Source: Henckelia pumila (lineage: Eukaryota > Streptophyta > Magnoliopsida > Lamiales > Gesneriaceae). From it: DNA of 64,000 nt. Both the position numbers and the translations under genes were made by a program. The first letter of the stretch is position 1, and each line of letters starts with the position of its first letter. Shown in pieces: positions 44,114 to 55,439 of the stretch. A model generated the notes under the pieces. The model made no database searches and had not been told where the DNA came from. It saw only the letters and a list, made by a program, of their open reading frames with translations. The DNA lies in NCBI RefSeq assembly GCF_033568475.1, contig NC_133121.1:3100001-3164000 (forward strand). Direction: 5' to 3'.

Positions 44114-46775
44114 TGTAACACCCGGTATTTTAAATACGTAAATCCGCATGCATAATTAGGATATTTAATTTTTTAAATTTTAGATTTATGGGTTAAATAA
44201 TTATGTGAATTATTTGTGCATGATTTAATTTATTTTTAAGCATTTAACCCATAATTAGTGATTTTTATGATTTTTAGTATTTTAATTATTTTATCGCGTA
44301 GACGGGACCGTGGACGGACGAGATGACAACTTTCTAGCCAATAAATTTCATGAGCCTTTTTAGAGCCCTAAAATATTATTTTGAGTTTTATTATCTCAAA
44401 ATATTTTAGTATTTAATTTTATATAATTTTAGGAGTCCATTTTATTCAAAATTAGCCAAAATATTGACTTTTTAGTATTTTTAAAATTCCTTTAATTTAT
44501 AATTTCGGGATTTTGTTTATGATTAACTTAAATTATCAGATTTTAGTTTTTATTTAGAGTTTTAAAATTTTAGGTTTTATATTTAAAACGTTTAATTATC
44601 CTAAAACCTATTTTAATTAAAAATAAAAACTTTAACCTAATCTACCCCAAACCAACCGATCCCTCACCCTCTTAGCCGCCTCCCTCCCTTCCATTCATCT
44701 TCTTCATCGAGCCATCAGCCAAGGAGGTTCCATAGCCGAGTTTTCTTCGAAACTTCGAGTTGTTCGTCGTCCCGTCGTCCCGGAATCGTCACACACGCCG
44801 TTTTCGCTTCAAACCACGGTGCAAGACATGTCTCCTTTCGTTTTTATTATTCTATAACAGTGTTCATGCGGGTGGGTGTGTATGCATCAGTTTTTATTCA
44901 AGGATTTCAGAAAATAACCGAGATGTGTTTGATGTATGCGCTTGGTGCTTGAAATTGTAATCATGTTCACAATTTTTTTAACATGAATCGGTCCAGGACG
45001 GTTGCTGATGGTTCGTGGGTTCTGTTAGGGTCCTTAGAGTCGAACCATGGCAGGGCTTGGGTTTGAGAAGGGCTAGGCCGATCGGGTTTGTGGTGGGGTG
45101 TGCAGATCGGCGCAGGGTAAGGGTTACGTGGAAGGGGCCCGATCTCTCCTTCCTTGGTCTGCATGGAGCCGGGGTCAGGGTAGGGCTAGGACCGCCCAGA
45201 TGTGGGCTACATCTGGGCGGCGGTGCTCTGGCCAGGGGCGGCCGGAGCTGACGGGCAGCAGGCCAAGAAGGCCTGCTGCTCACGACCGAGCCGAGGGGAA
45301 ACAAGGGGGGATCGGGTTATGGGTTTTGGTGATTTTCCGGGTCGGGTAGGAGTCTGGGTCGGGTCTGGGCAGCAGCAGGGTCGGGTCAGGTGGTCCGGGT
45401 CCGGGTTGGGTGGGTCGGGCTCGGGTATTTTAATTTTAAGTGAATTAATAAGTTAATGGGTTTTTATGTGGGCTATTAGATTTAATTAATGTATGGGCCA
45501 CTTTTAAATATTATTTTGGGTTATGTTTAATTTTATTTGGGCTTAATTAATTTAATTAAGTGAGCCCACTAATTTTTATGGGCTTTAGGACCCATGAAAG
45601 TTATTGGGCCAGTCTTTGGGTTTTGGGCCCATTGGGCCAGAATAGGTTGTTAATGGGCTTTAATTAATTAATTGGGCTTAGAATAATTGTTATTGGGCTT
45701 AAGTATGTTATTGGGCCAGTCTCAGTGATTATTGGGCCAGATTTAAGTAAATGGGCTTGAGTGTTAGGGCCAGCAGTCCAGGACCATCCATGAGAAAATT
45801 GCATGTGTCCTGATTATATATTTAATTATTTTCATGCATTGAAGTTATTTTAATATTTATATGTTAGTAAGAAATTAAATTAAATATATATGAAGGACAC
45901 ACATTTTTATTTAAATACATGCATTCATGAAATAATTTTATGCATAATTAAATGTTTAAGGTTGAGCAATAATAAAATATTTTATGTTGGAAGTTGAAGT
46001 AGTGTGACAATTTAAGGGGGATTCGTCCCCATATGTGAAATATTGAAGGACAGTTTACTGCCAATTTAAGAGGTGATTCGTCACCACCACGTACGTTGGT
46101 TTTCACGCTGATCAGTATTTAATGTATGATTTAAGGTTACACTACGGATACAACCATGCGATGTTAGAAAATAATTGCTCAACAATGTTTATGTATTATG
46201 TTATTTAAGTTATGTTATGTTATGAAATTTTCAAGCATGCTCATTCATGTATATGTATATATTAGTATTTAATTGTTTTAAATTATTTTAAACCCTTGTT
46301 ATGTTAGCGTGTTGGGCCTCTAGGCTCACTACACTGGTATGGTGCAGGTGAGTACGTTGAGGATGAGGTTGTACCCACCGGAGGCGAGGATGTATGAGCG
46401 GGCATGCAGTGACCCCGTGACCGTGATAGATGTCTGAGTCACATGCATGTTTTTGATTATGTCAGCACGTTACACATTTTATATTATTTTTCTATGGTTG
46501 TGAGTTTTGAATATTTTATTGAATATTGTCAGTGCATGCAAATTTTAATCATTTTATTTATGCAGTATTTTTAATTAAATGTTTGACTCAGATATTTATT
46601 TTATTTTAAAGAATGCATTTTTATTTAATTGTTTATTTATTTATTTATTTATTTTTAAAGCTTTTTATTCTGTGCATATATGTATGGGCATATATGTACA
46701 TATTTTATTTAGTAAGTATAAAAAAAAAAAATTTCCGCATATTTATTTATTAATTATAGAGTTAGGGTCGTTTCA
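44114..46775 (+). mobile_element. Solo LTR of the same Ty3/gypsy family
   Basis: A 2,662-bp LTR with TGTAACACCCGG start and GGGTCGTTTCA end, plus orientation, with no internal region. It is flanked by perfect 5-bp duplications tcctc (44109-44113 and 46776-46780) inside the RT of copy C. A solo LTR with matching duplications is the product of recombination between the two LTRs of one inserted element. It keeps the G-run block and the TGGGCY cluster. Confidence 0.95.
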
Positions 46776-47568
46776 TCCTCTATCCTCGGCAGTGGATATT
46801 TGTTCTTCACTGTGACCCTGTTGAGCTCTCGGTAGTCGATGCACAATCTCATACTGCCATCCTTCTTCTTCACAAATGAGCTCCCCATGGAGAAAAGCTA
46901 GGACAAACAAAGCCTTTCTCTAATAGCTCCTGAATCTGCTCCTTAAACTCTTTCATTTCGGTAGGAGCAAGTCTGTACGGTGCCTTGGAGATAGGCACGG
47001 ATGCTGAATTCCACATCTCTCACTGGTGGAATTCCTGCAACATCCTCCGGAAAGACATCCGGAAAGTCACGAACCACCTCTATCTCTGATAATGATCTGC
47101 TAGATGGTTCTGAGATCGTGACAATACTCGCTAGAAACCCCTGGAAACCCCGTCTAAACAACTTCCTCGCCTGAATAAGAGATATCACCCGAGGAAAATC
47201 ACTGCTCTGAGATGCATGGAAAGTAAACGGGTCGCCCCCTGATGGTTTCACTGACACTGACCTCCGACGAAAATCAATCGAAGCTCCATTGACTGTCAAC
47301 CAGTCCATACCCAAAATCAAATCAAAACCACTCAATGGAAAAACCACCACATCTGCTCGAATGGAGTGTCCCTGAAGCTCCAACTCCAGTCCTCGAATAA
47401 CCTTCGAGGTAGAAATAATCTGCCCTGACGGCATAGTAACATCATACCCACTGTCAATAATCTCAGGTGTGATGCATATCCGCCTGATAAACTCCAGGGA
47501 GATAAACAAATGCGTAGCCCCTGAATCTAGCAACGCAAACGTGGAGTTGCCTCCAACTAGAATTCTCC
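46776..47568 (-). pseudogene. pol: pol of copy C, 5' part (protease to start of RT), disabled
   Basis: Protease begins [18 protein letters not shown] and continues through DLILGMDWL. The RT start is damaged: a deletion near 46875 removes several bases of the VKKKDG region upstream side, and one near 47000 removes bases around the VPISKAPY region, shifting the frame. The acceptor that would join it to gag is also altered (GCAA where A and B have GCAG, 47569-47572). Confidence 0.9.
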
Positions 47569-47753
47569 TTGCACGCAGAAAATTCCCAACAATTTCATAC
47601 CACTACCAAACTTTTCCCAACGAGTCACTACTAACCCTTAATTCTAATCACAAGTAAAACATGCTTCTTATTCTAACATGCAGATAGATAACCTAAAGAA
47701 CAACAATTCCATAAAGAAAACGAAATTCTTAACCAAAGGAAAATTATAAAATA

Positions 47754-48844
47754 CTAGGGATAAGATATACCGGTGATCAAGGAGGTGTCTGGGTTTGCCT
47801 CCTCTGCCTGCATGACGAACACTCTACCAGCAGTGTTCTTCTTCCTTGGGCAGTTAGTTATCTGATGCCCTGGCTCTCTGCAGTGGTAACAAACTCCTGC
47901 TCCGAACAGACAAGGTCCCGAATGCATCTTCTGACACTTCGGGCAAGTAGGAAAACCTATAGCATTAGGGGCCCCGCCCCTCTGCTGCTGTGGCCTCTGC
48001 TGCTGTGGCCTCTGCTGTTGCGGCCTCTGCTGCGGATTCGGGCCCTTAGCCGGCCCAGTAAACTGCTTCTTCGCAGGAGGCTGCGAAGATGGTCGCTGAT
48101 ACCCAGACTGAAACTGTCTCTTCCCCTGCTGCTCTCGCTGCATCTCTCTCCTACCCTCCTCTAACCTCAGTGCTCTACTAACTGCCGCCTCATATGTAGC
48201 GACGTCCATCATACGTACGTCGTGCTTAATATCCGCTCTCAGTCCCTCCACAAACTGTCTCATCTTCTCCGGTGGACTGTCTGCAATCAGAGGCACAAAA
48301 TGACAGCCCCTCTCGAACTGGCTCACGTACTCCACCACTGACCTGTCCCCCTGCCGGAGACTCATAAACTCCCGGATCATGCGACTCCTCACATCCTCCG
48401 TGAAATACTTGGCGTAGAAGACACGCCTGAACTCCGCCCCCAAGACAATGTAGGGAGGTGTACTCCCCTGGCAGCACCCTCCCACCAAAGAGCTGCGTCT
48501 CCCCTCAACATATACGTCGCACAGTTCACCCTGTCCGCATCAGTGATCCCCATATAAGCAAAGATGGACTCCAAAGAACGAATCCACCCCTCAGCCACCA
48601 ATGGATCGGTGGTACCAAGGAACTCCTTCGGCCCCTTCTTCTGGAACCGCTCAGCTACGTCCTCCTCATGGGACATTCTGGGACGTGAAGTCTGCTGCTC
48701 TAACAGAGCAGTAACTCCTGCCATCAAGGTAGCATTGGCCTGCTCCAATGCTGCAAGTGGGTTCTGCGGAGGTGGAGGTGGAGGTGTAGGTGGAGATCCC
48801 CCACGTCTGTTCATCGGTCTGGGAGGCATTCTGCACCACCACAT
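47754..48844 (-). pseudogene. gag: gag of copy C, frameshifted
   Basis: It reads in one frame from 48844 (MWWCRMPPRPMNRRG) to about 48440 and in another from there to the stop at 47754 (after GISYP). The break is a run of five C at about 48436-48441 where copy D has three. The gag domain, the region missing from D (MMDVATYEAAVSRALR) and the CCHC knuckle (CYHCREPGHQITNC, with Thr for Ala) are otherwise present. Confidence 0.9.
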
Positions 48845-49018
48845 ATTTCTTTACGTAAGTCGCCATGCATAACTAAGTGGTTTAAAAGTAATGCTAACTT
48901 AAATCCTTAAATAAATAAATCATATTATAAACACTTAAAACTTACAGACCGGTAGCGTGGATTTCTGAGCTCGCATAGCAGTAATAACCCCTCCAAGAAC
49001 CGTGTCTCTGATACCAAC

Positions 49019-51709
49019 TGAAACGACCCTGACTCTCTAATTAATAAATAAATATGCGGAAATTTTTTTTTTATATACTTACTAAATAAAATATGTACAT
49101 ATATGCCCATACATATATGCACAGAATAAAAAGATTTAAAAATAAATAAATAAATAAATAAATAACTCAAATAAAAATGCATTCTTTAATAAAATAAATA
49201 TCTGAGTCAAATATTGAATTAAAATACTGCATAAATAAAATGATTAAAGTTTGCATGCACTGAAAATATTTAAGTAAAATATTTCAAACCACAACCACTG
49301 AAAATAATTAAAATGTATAACATGCTGAAATATTCAAAACATGCAATGTAACTCAGACATCTATCACGGTCACGGGGATCACTGCCAGTCTGCTCATACG
49401 TCCTCGCCTCCGGTGGGTACTACATCCTCTACGTACTCACCTGCACCATACCAGTGTAGTGAGCCTAGAAGCCCAACATGCTAACATAACAAGGATTTAA
49501 AATAATTTAAATCACTTTAATACTAATACATAACATATACATGAATGTGCATGCTTAAAATAACATCACGACATAACATAACTTAAATTAACTTAAATAT
49601 CATAATCATCCATAATACATAAACATTGTTGAACAAATTATTTTTTAACATCGTATGGTTGTATCCATAGTGTAACCTTAAATCATACATCAAATACTGA
49701 TCAGCGTGGAAACCAACGTACGTGGCGGTGACGAATCACCTCTTAAATTGGCAGTAAAATGCCCTTCAATAGTTCACATATGGGGACGAATCCCCCTTAA
49801 ATTGTCACACTACTTCAACTTCCAACATAAAATATTTTCTTTTGCTCAACCTTAAACATTAAATCATGCATAAATATTATTTCATGAATGCATGTATTTA
49901 AATAAAATGTGTGTCCTTCATATATATTTAATTTAATTTCATACTAACATATACATATTAAAATAACTTCAATGCATAAAAATAATTAAATATATAATCA
50001 GGACACATGCAATTTTTCATGGATTGTACTGGACTGCTGGTCCTAACACCCAAGCCCATTTACTTAAATCTGGCCCATTAACACTGAGACTGGCCCAATA
50101 ACATACTTAAGCCCAATAAAAATTATTCTAAGCCCAATTAAATAATTAAAGCCCATTAAAACATTCTAGGCCCAATAACAACTTAATCTGGCCCAATGGG
50201 CCCAAAAGCCCAAAGACTGACCCAATAACTTCTATGGGCCCCCAAGGCCCATAAAAATTAGTGGACTCACTTAATTAATTTAATTAAGCCCAATAATAAT
50301 TAAATTTAACTCAAATAATTAAATGGAACTCAAATCATTTTATTCCTAATTAATTGGCCCAAAAACCCATTAAATCATAAAATACTTTAAAATTAAAAAG
50401 ACTCGAGCCCGGCCCACCAACCCGAACCCGGACCAACTTAACCCGACCCAATACCCTACTGACCCGGCCCGGACCACTCAGACCCGGACCAGACCCGAAA
50501 TTAGCCCAACCCGTGACCCCCTACCCTTACTCCCTCTCGGCCGAGAGCAGCAGGTCTTCACGACCTGCTGCCGGCCAGCTCCGGCCGCCCCTGGCCGGAG
50601 CCCCGTCGCCCAGACGTAGCCCACGTCTGGGAGGTCCCGACCTGGCCCTAGCCCACGCCCCATGCAGCCCACAGACCCTCAGCCGAGCCCCCTTCCCCAA
50701 AACCCTAGCTGCGCTTCCATGGAGACCGATCGGCTATTGGTGGTTTCTTGGGCTCGTTTGGCTCGAACCACTCGAGCCATTCGAGTCTAGGCAACCCTCA
50801 CACACCCTACAACCCTTCGACCAGCAGTGGTACGAGCCATGGCTAAGAAAAACGTGGGATTGATCAATAAACACAAGAACAAATGCATAAAATCGAACCG
50901 ATCCCGTTTTGTTTCTGAAATTTTCGAAGAAAATTCTGATTCTCACACACACATGCACATAATAACTGATATGGTAAAAAAAGAGAAAGAATCATGCCTT
51001 GCACCGTAGTTTGAAGAGAAAGGAGTGCGTAGAACGATTCCGGGACGACGGGACGATGACAACCGACTTGGAAGCTTCAAAATCGAGCTATGGTGTTCTT
51101 CGTGGAGGCTGCTAGCCGAAGAGATGATGAATATGGGGTGGGGTGGCGGCTGATGGAAAATAACGTGGGGGTAGGGATAGATTTAGGTTTAAGTTTTTAA
51201 TTAAAATAGGTTTTAGGATAATTGAAAATATTAAAAAGAATATTAAATTTAAAATATATATAACTTTAAAACTCTAACTAACAACTAAAATCTGATAATA
51301 AATTTAAAAATCCCGAAATACATAATTAAGGGAATTTTAAAAATAATTAAAAGTAACTATTTTGGCTTATTTTGAATAAAAACGGACTCCTAAAATTATA
51401 TAAAATTAAATACTAAAAATTTTGAGGAAATAAAACTCAAAATAATATTTTTGGGCTCTTAAAAGGCTTATGAAATAAATTGGATAGAAAGTTGTCATCT
51501 CGTCCGTCCACGGTCCCGTTTACGCGATCAAAAACAATTAAATACTAAAAATCATAAAAATCACTAATTATGGGTTAAATGCTTAAAAATAAATTAAACC
51601 ATGCACAAATAATTCACATAATTATTTAACCCATAAATCTAAAATTTAAATAATTAAATTCCCTAATTATGCATGCAGATTTACGTATTTAAAAATACCG
51701 GGTGTTACA
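49019..51709 (-). repeat. 5' LTR of copy C
   Basis: 2,691 bp, very similar to the LTR at 38832-41506. A PBS follows inside (49004-49018). Right flank begins gctag. Confidence 0.94.
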
Positions 51710-52238
51710 GCTAGTCTCTACTATTTAATAATAGTTAAGATCTCTGTAGAACCTAATTTTTTTGATTTGATGTGAAGACACAAACTTTATTTTTCATTTT
51801 ACCTTCTAATTAATTTTCCATTATGTTACTAACTGTAAGAGTGAGAAAAATTGTTTTCTTTCCTGATGGTTTTAATTTTTCTTTTATTCATTTTCCCATC
51901 AATTTTAATTCATTTTTTAACAAATACATACCTTATTTTGTTTTCACATTTATAAGATCATCATATATTAAATTATATATATATATATAGATATATTTTA
52001 TATTAATTTTTTTGTTACACATGCATACTGACATATAATTATTATTATTCGAGTAATATATGATTACTTTATGACTTGCTTTTGAATACTGATAGTTTGA
52101 TAGGGTAGTCTTATGTGTAGTGAGATGGAGGCCCCAAGTAGTTGAACTATCCACCTAAATCTATTAATTGCCCCCTTTTTTTATACTCCGCCGCGCTCTT
52201 CCCAAATCATCCCCATTTTCAGCCACTCCCCAACTCCG
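51710..52238. other. Upstream region of the PASTICCINO2-like gene
   Basis: AT-rich without a gene. A TATA-like TTTTTTTATACTCC lies at about 52174-52187, roughly 55-60 bases before the ATG, which makes it a weak core promoter candidate. A (TA)n run is near 51975-51990. Confidence 0.45.
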
Positions 52239-52904
52239 ATGGCCGGAATCCTCGCCGCCGCCCGCCGAGTCTACCTCACCCTCTACAACTGGATTGTATT
52301 CTACGGCTGGTTCCAAGTGCTTTACCTCGCACTCACCACCCTCAAACAATCCGGCCACCAGTCCGTCTACTCCGCCGTCGAAACGCCACTAATGCTAGCG
52401 CAGTCCGCCGCCGCCGTCGAAATCGTCCACAGTCTAATCGGCCTGGTCAGATCTCCGGTCAGCGCCACGCTTCCCCAGGTCAGCTCCAGATTGTACCTCA
52501 CATGGGGCATTCTGTACAGCTTCCCTGAGATCCGGACCCATTTCCTGGTCTCTTCATTAGTGATAAGCTGGTCGATCACTGAAATCATCCGATACTCTTT
52601 CTTCGGGCTGAAAGAGGCATTCGGGTCGGCTCCCGGTTGGCTGCTCTGGCTCAGGTACAGTACTTTTCTAGTACTTTACCCGTCCGGAATCACGAGTGAA
52701 GTGGGATTGATCTACTGTGCGTTACCGTATATGCTGAAGTCTGAGAAATACAGCTTGAGAATGCCCAATAAATGGAACTTCTCGTTTGATTATTATTACA
52801 ATGCGATCTTGATTTTGGGAATTTACGTTCCGGGGAGTCCCCATTTGTACGGGTACATGCTTGGACAGAGGAAGAAGGCTCTCTCCAAGGCGAAAAGAGA
52901 GTGA
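52239..52904 (+). CDS. PAS2: Very-long-chain (3R)-3-hydroxyacyl-CoA dehydratase, PASTICCINO2-like, intronless
   Basis: 221 residues in one uninterrupted exon. It belongs to the PTPLA/HACD (yeast Phs1) family, ER multi-pass proteins that remove water from 3-hydroxyacyl-CoA in the third step of very-long-chain fatty acid elongation, acting with KCS, KCR and ECR. Family marks are LTLYNWIVFYGW near the start, LVRSPVSATLPQVSSR, TWGILYSFPEIR, SWSITEIIRYSFF, and the catalytic pair in LYPSGITSEVGL (Tyr147 and Glu154, seven apart as in Phs1). About six hydrophobic segments are visible. The C-terminus KALSKAKRE resembles the ER-retrieval-type basic tail of plant PAS2. The start is the ATG giving MAGILAAARRVYLTLYNW, which aligns with the known N-terminus. 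From memory, Arabidopsis PAS2 is multi-exon, so absence of introns suggests a retrocopy or an intron-lost paralogue. Confidence 0.95.
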   Translation: MAGILAAARRVYLTLYNWIVFYGWFQVLYLALTTLKQSGHQSVYSAVETPLMLAQSAAAVEIVHSLIGLVRSPVSATLPQVSSRLYLTWGILYSFPEIRTHFLVSSLVISWSITEIIRYSFFGLKEAFGSAPGWLLWLRYSTFLVLYPSGITSEVGLIYCALPYMLKSEKYSLRMPNKWNFSFDYYYNAILILGIYVPGSPHLYGYMLGQRKKALSKAKRE

Positions 52905-53815
52905 GCTGTACCAGATTCAAGTCACCGATGGTACTGTTACTTTTATTGTTATCATATTCAGTAATGTAAAACAGGGTGACTAAATCAAGTTCTCTCCGAT
53001 CCTCTCATGGTGTTAATGAATTTATCGAATTTTTCATGCTTGAGTTGCGATTATAAAGTGCAAGTTCTCATCTTTTTGTGGGTATCTTTTGCAACTTTCG
53101 AGAGTTATTGTATCACAGATTACATAACTTTTAGATGCATGGTGATTTCCCCTGTCTCAAAGCAAAATTTCAGGATGTTTGTATTTATGGATATGTTTTG
53201 TTGAATGATCTTTGTTAAATGGCCGACTAGATAAAGTCTTTGGAATTGTATATATCGACATATGGACTTAAACAATCGTCCCGTTGAGTTAGCTTTTGGG
53301 TGGAGTTATGGCAAACTCCATGATCTTTAACGAATCTTGAATGTTATAGGGATCATTGCTTTGATTTTGTATTTGCTTGCAGATGTTATCGAGGAAGCTT
53401 GATCGGAATGGTGTGTTGTGAGCTTATTCACGACAGCAGACGCACACCATGGCCACTAACACCTAGTTGTTGTTATAAATTGGAGAGACCTTTTAACTAG
53501 TTCTTCAATTCAGATTTCTGTTTATTCTAGCTTGGGTTTTATACTTTTATTTTTCGAGGACTTAATGTGTTGTATTTTTCTGCAACATTGTTTCTTGTTG
53601 TACCACTCGTTACCTGTTCATGAATTTTCTTTGCCTTTTTGAAGGAATACCTACAGTATTAACCGGAAGACGATGAAATTAAGTTGCATCGTAGATTCGT
53701 AGTTACTTGAAATTCAACCCTCAGAATCTAAATCACCGTGATCTGAATGTGTGGTAGCTTGGTAAGTTCGAGCTGTGTTGTTGATTGCGACGTTGATAGG
53801 TCGGGTAGAAGGTCA
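52905..53815. other. 3' flank of the PASTICCINO2-like gene
   Basis: This probably holds the 3' untranslated region and then unassigned sequence. No second gene was recognised. Confidence 0.45.
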
Positions 53816-53818
53816 TAG

Positions 53819-53917
53819 GCGATCTCCATTTTTGGGAATCTATGTTCCTAGGAAGTCCTCATTTGTAACTTGTGGGAAGGGAAGAAGAAGGCTCTCTGCA
53901 AGGCAAAAAGAGAGTGA
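53819..53917 (+). pseudogene. Duplicated fragment of the PASTICCINO2-like 3' end
   Basis: GCGATCTCCATTTTTGGGAA and the following GTTCCTAGGAAGTCC, AAGAAGGCTCTCTGCAAGG and AAAAGAGAGTGA match positions 52803-52904 of the gene with scattered substitutions. A short deletion and a TAA appear where the gene encodes LYGYMLG. It covers about the last 34 codons and is not translatable as such. Confidence 0.82.
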
Positions 53918-54497
53918 ATTAAGCTAAGCATGTCCACATCAATGCCTATCTTATCAACAAAAACGTTATGAAACGGTCTCATGGATATGAAAAATTATTA
54001 CTTTTTATGCCACAAATATTAGTTTTTAATGTAAGTAAGGGTAAAGTTGATCATTCTCATAAGAGATCTAATCATCATATTTTATCTATTTTTTAGAATT
54101 TTAAATAACTTGAATGAGTTTTTTAAATATAAATAAATATAAATTTTGAATAATTAATTTATCATGTCGGTTTTGTAACATAAAAATTAATTAATATTGA
54201 AAACAATATATGTATTAACAAAATGGGTGATGCTACATATATATGTTGGATTACATGTTGCACTTGAAATTACATAAATATCCTTAATTTGTTTTGGAAA
54301 TATTTTTTTCAAATCAAGTGAAGGGATAATTTTGTAATTTCATGTGTAGTGTGTAATCAAATGTGTAACTCAATGTGTACATGTAGCATTCGTGTGTAGT
54401 GTGTAATCCAATGCGTAACTCAATGTGTATATGTAGCATTTCTCTAAAAAAAAAAATTGGTACATGCGTGCAAGGATATTTACATATTATACACTTA
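53918..54497. other. Intergenic stretch with repeat fragment
   Basis: A piece of the GAGACGGTCTCA family lies at about 53965-54065 (AACGGTCTCATGGAT, TTACTTTTTATGCCAC). A short direct repeat containing TGTGTAGTGTGTAATC occurs at about 54342 and 54392. Confidence 0.5.
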
Positions 54498-54742
54498 GGC
54501 ACCGTTTGGTTTGAGTGATAGGATAAGTAATCCACAAATATGTAATATAATGTAAATTAAAAATAAATAAGAAAAAATAGTTAACACATTATTTGATTTG
54601 ATGAATAGATTATAATTTATTTGATTTAATTGATGTAAAATTATTAATTAATAAATATATAAATAATATGACAAAAATAAGACAAAATTAATTGGGATAA
54701 ATTATACATAAATTAATAATATATCAAACCAAACAATGCAAC
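54498..54742. mobile_element. MITE-like element with GGCACCGTTTGGTTTG end
   Basis: It starts TTAGGCACCGTTTGGTTTGAG and ends ATATCAAACCAAACAATGC, with short imperfect inverted repeats. The interior is AT-rich with no coding capacity. The type is probably hAT-like. Confidence 0.55.
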
Positions 54743-54992
54743 GTGTTTGGGTTTAGGATTTACTGGTATTTGTTAATTTCGAAGCTTGGCCCAGACTGGA
54801 TATACCTTCATAGTAGTTCTGGTTATCTTCAGTCCCTGGCCCAAATTAAAATATCGGGCCCAAATAAAGTGCAGCTTCCACATCCTTTATGATATGGCTC
54901 AAGATGAAATGAAATGTAATCATCGAGAAAATAAAAATAAAAATGAATGAAATGTAATCATCGAGAAAGAAAAATAATTAAAAATTTGACTC

Positions 54993-55274
54993 TGTTGTGA
55001 AAAAGTAAAAATTTACGGTAAAAAGTAAAAACTCAAAAACTCAAAATTTATCAAATTCTACACTTTATAAAATTTTTCTCTCTTCACAATTGTGTTTTTC
55101 TACACAAATGGAGAGACCTATTTATAGATCTCAATTGGAGATTAGTCAAAAATTAATACATCATTAATTACATCATCACACACTAATTTTCAATATTTTA
55201 CAACTCAATTTTCAACTTTCAACCTTCAACATTCAACAATAAATAATAATATATATTTATATATATTTTCAACA
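54993..55274 (-). repeat. 3' LTR of the Ty1/copia element
   Basis: 282 bp, TGTTGAAAATAT to TTTTTCACAACA on the minus strand. It contains CTATAAATAGG on the minus strand as the likely TATA region (about 55120-55131). Confidence 0.95.
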
Positions 55275-55439
55275 CTCCCCCTTGTGATGATGATCATGAT
55301 AGAATGACTATCTCCATTACGTGTTGTATACTGCCTCGTTAAAAACCTTACTAGGAAAAACCCATTGGGACAAAAACCATAGTAAGGAAAAAAGAGTGCA
55401 GCCACGTAAACTCCCCCTGATGTCAACATGAATGATTCT

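Larger units (their letters stand above)
27029..51709 (-). mobile_element. Tandem Ty3/gypsy array, copies C and D (LTR-internal-LTR-internal), with nested insertions
   Basis: Reading on the minus strand from 51709: LTR (51709-49019), PBS, gag C, pol C, polypurine tract, LTR (41506-38832), a second PBS, leader and gag D, then an abrupt end at 27029. The middle LTR is therefore both the 3' LTR of C and the 5' LTR of D. Two younger plus-strand insertions interrupt the array: full-length copy B (28091-38639) and a solo LTR (44114-46775). The right flank begins gctag at 51710. No matching target duplication is visible on the left, because D is truncated in an ATT microsatellite. Confidence 0.9.
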
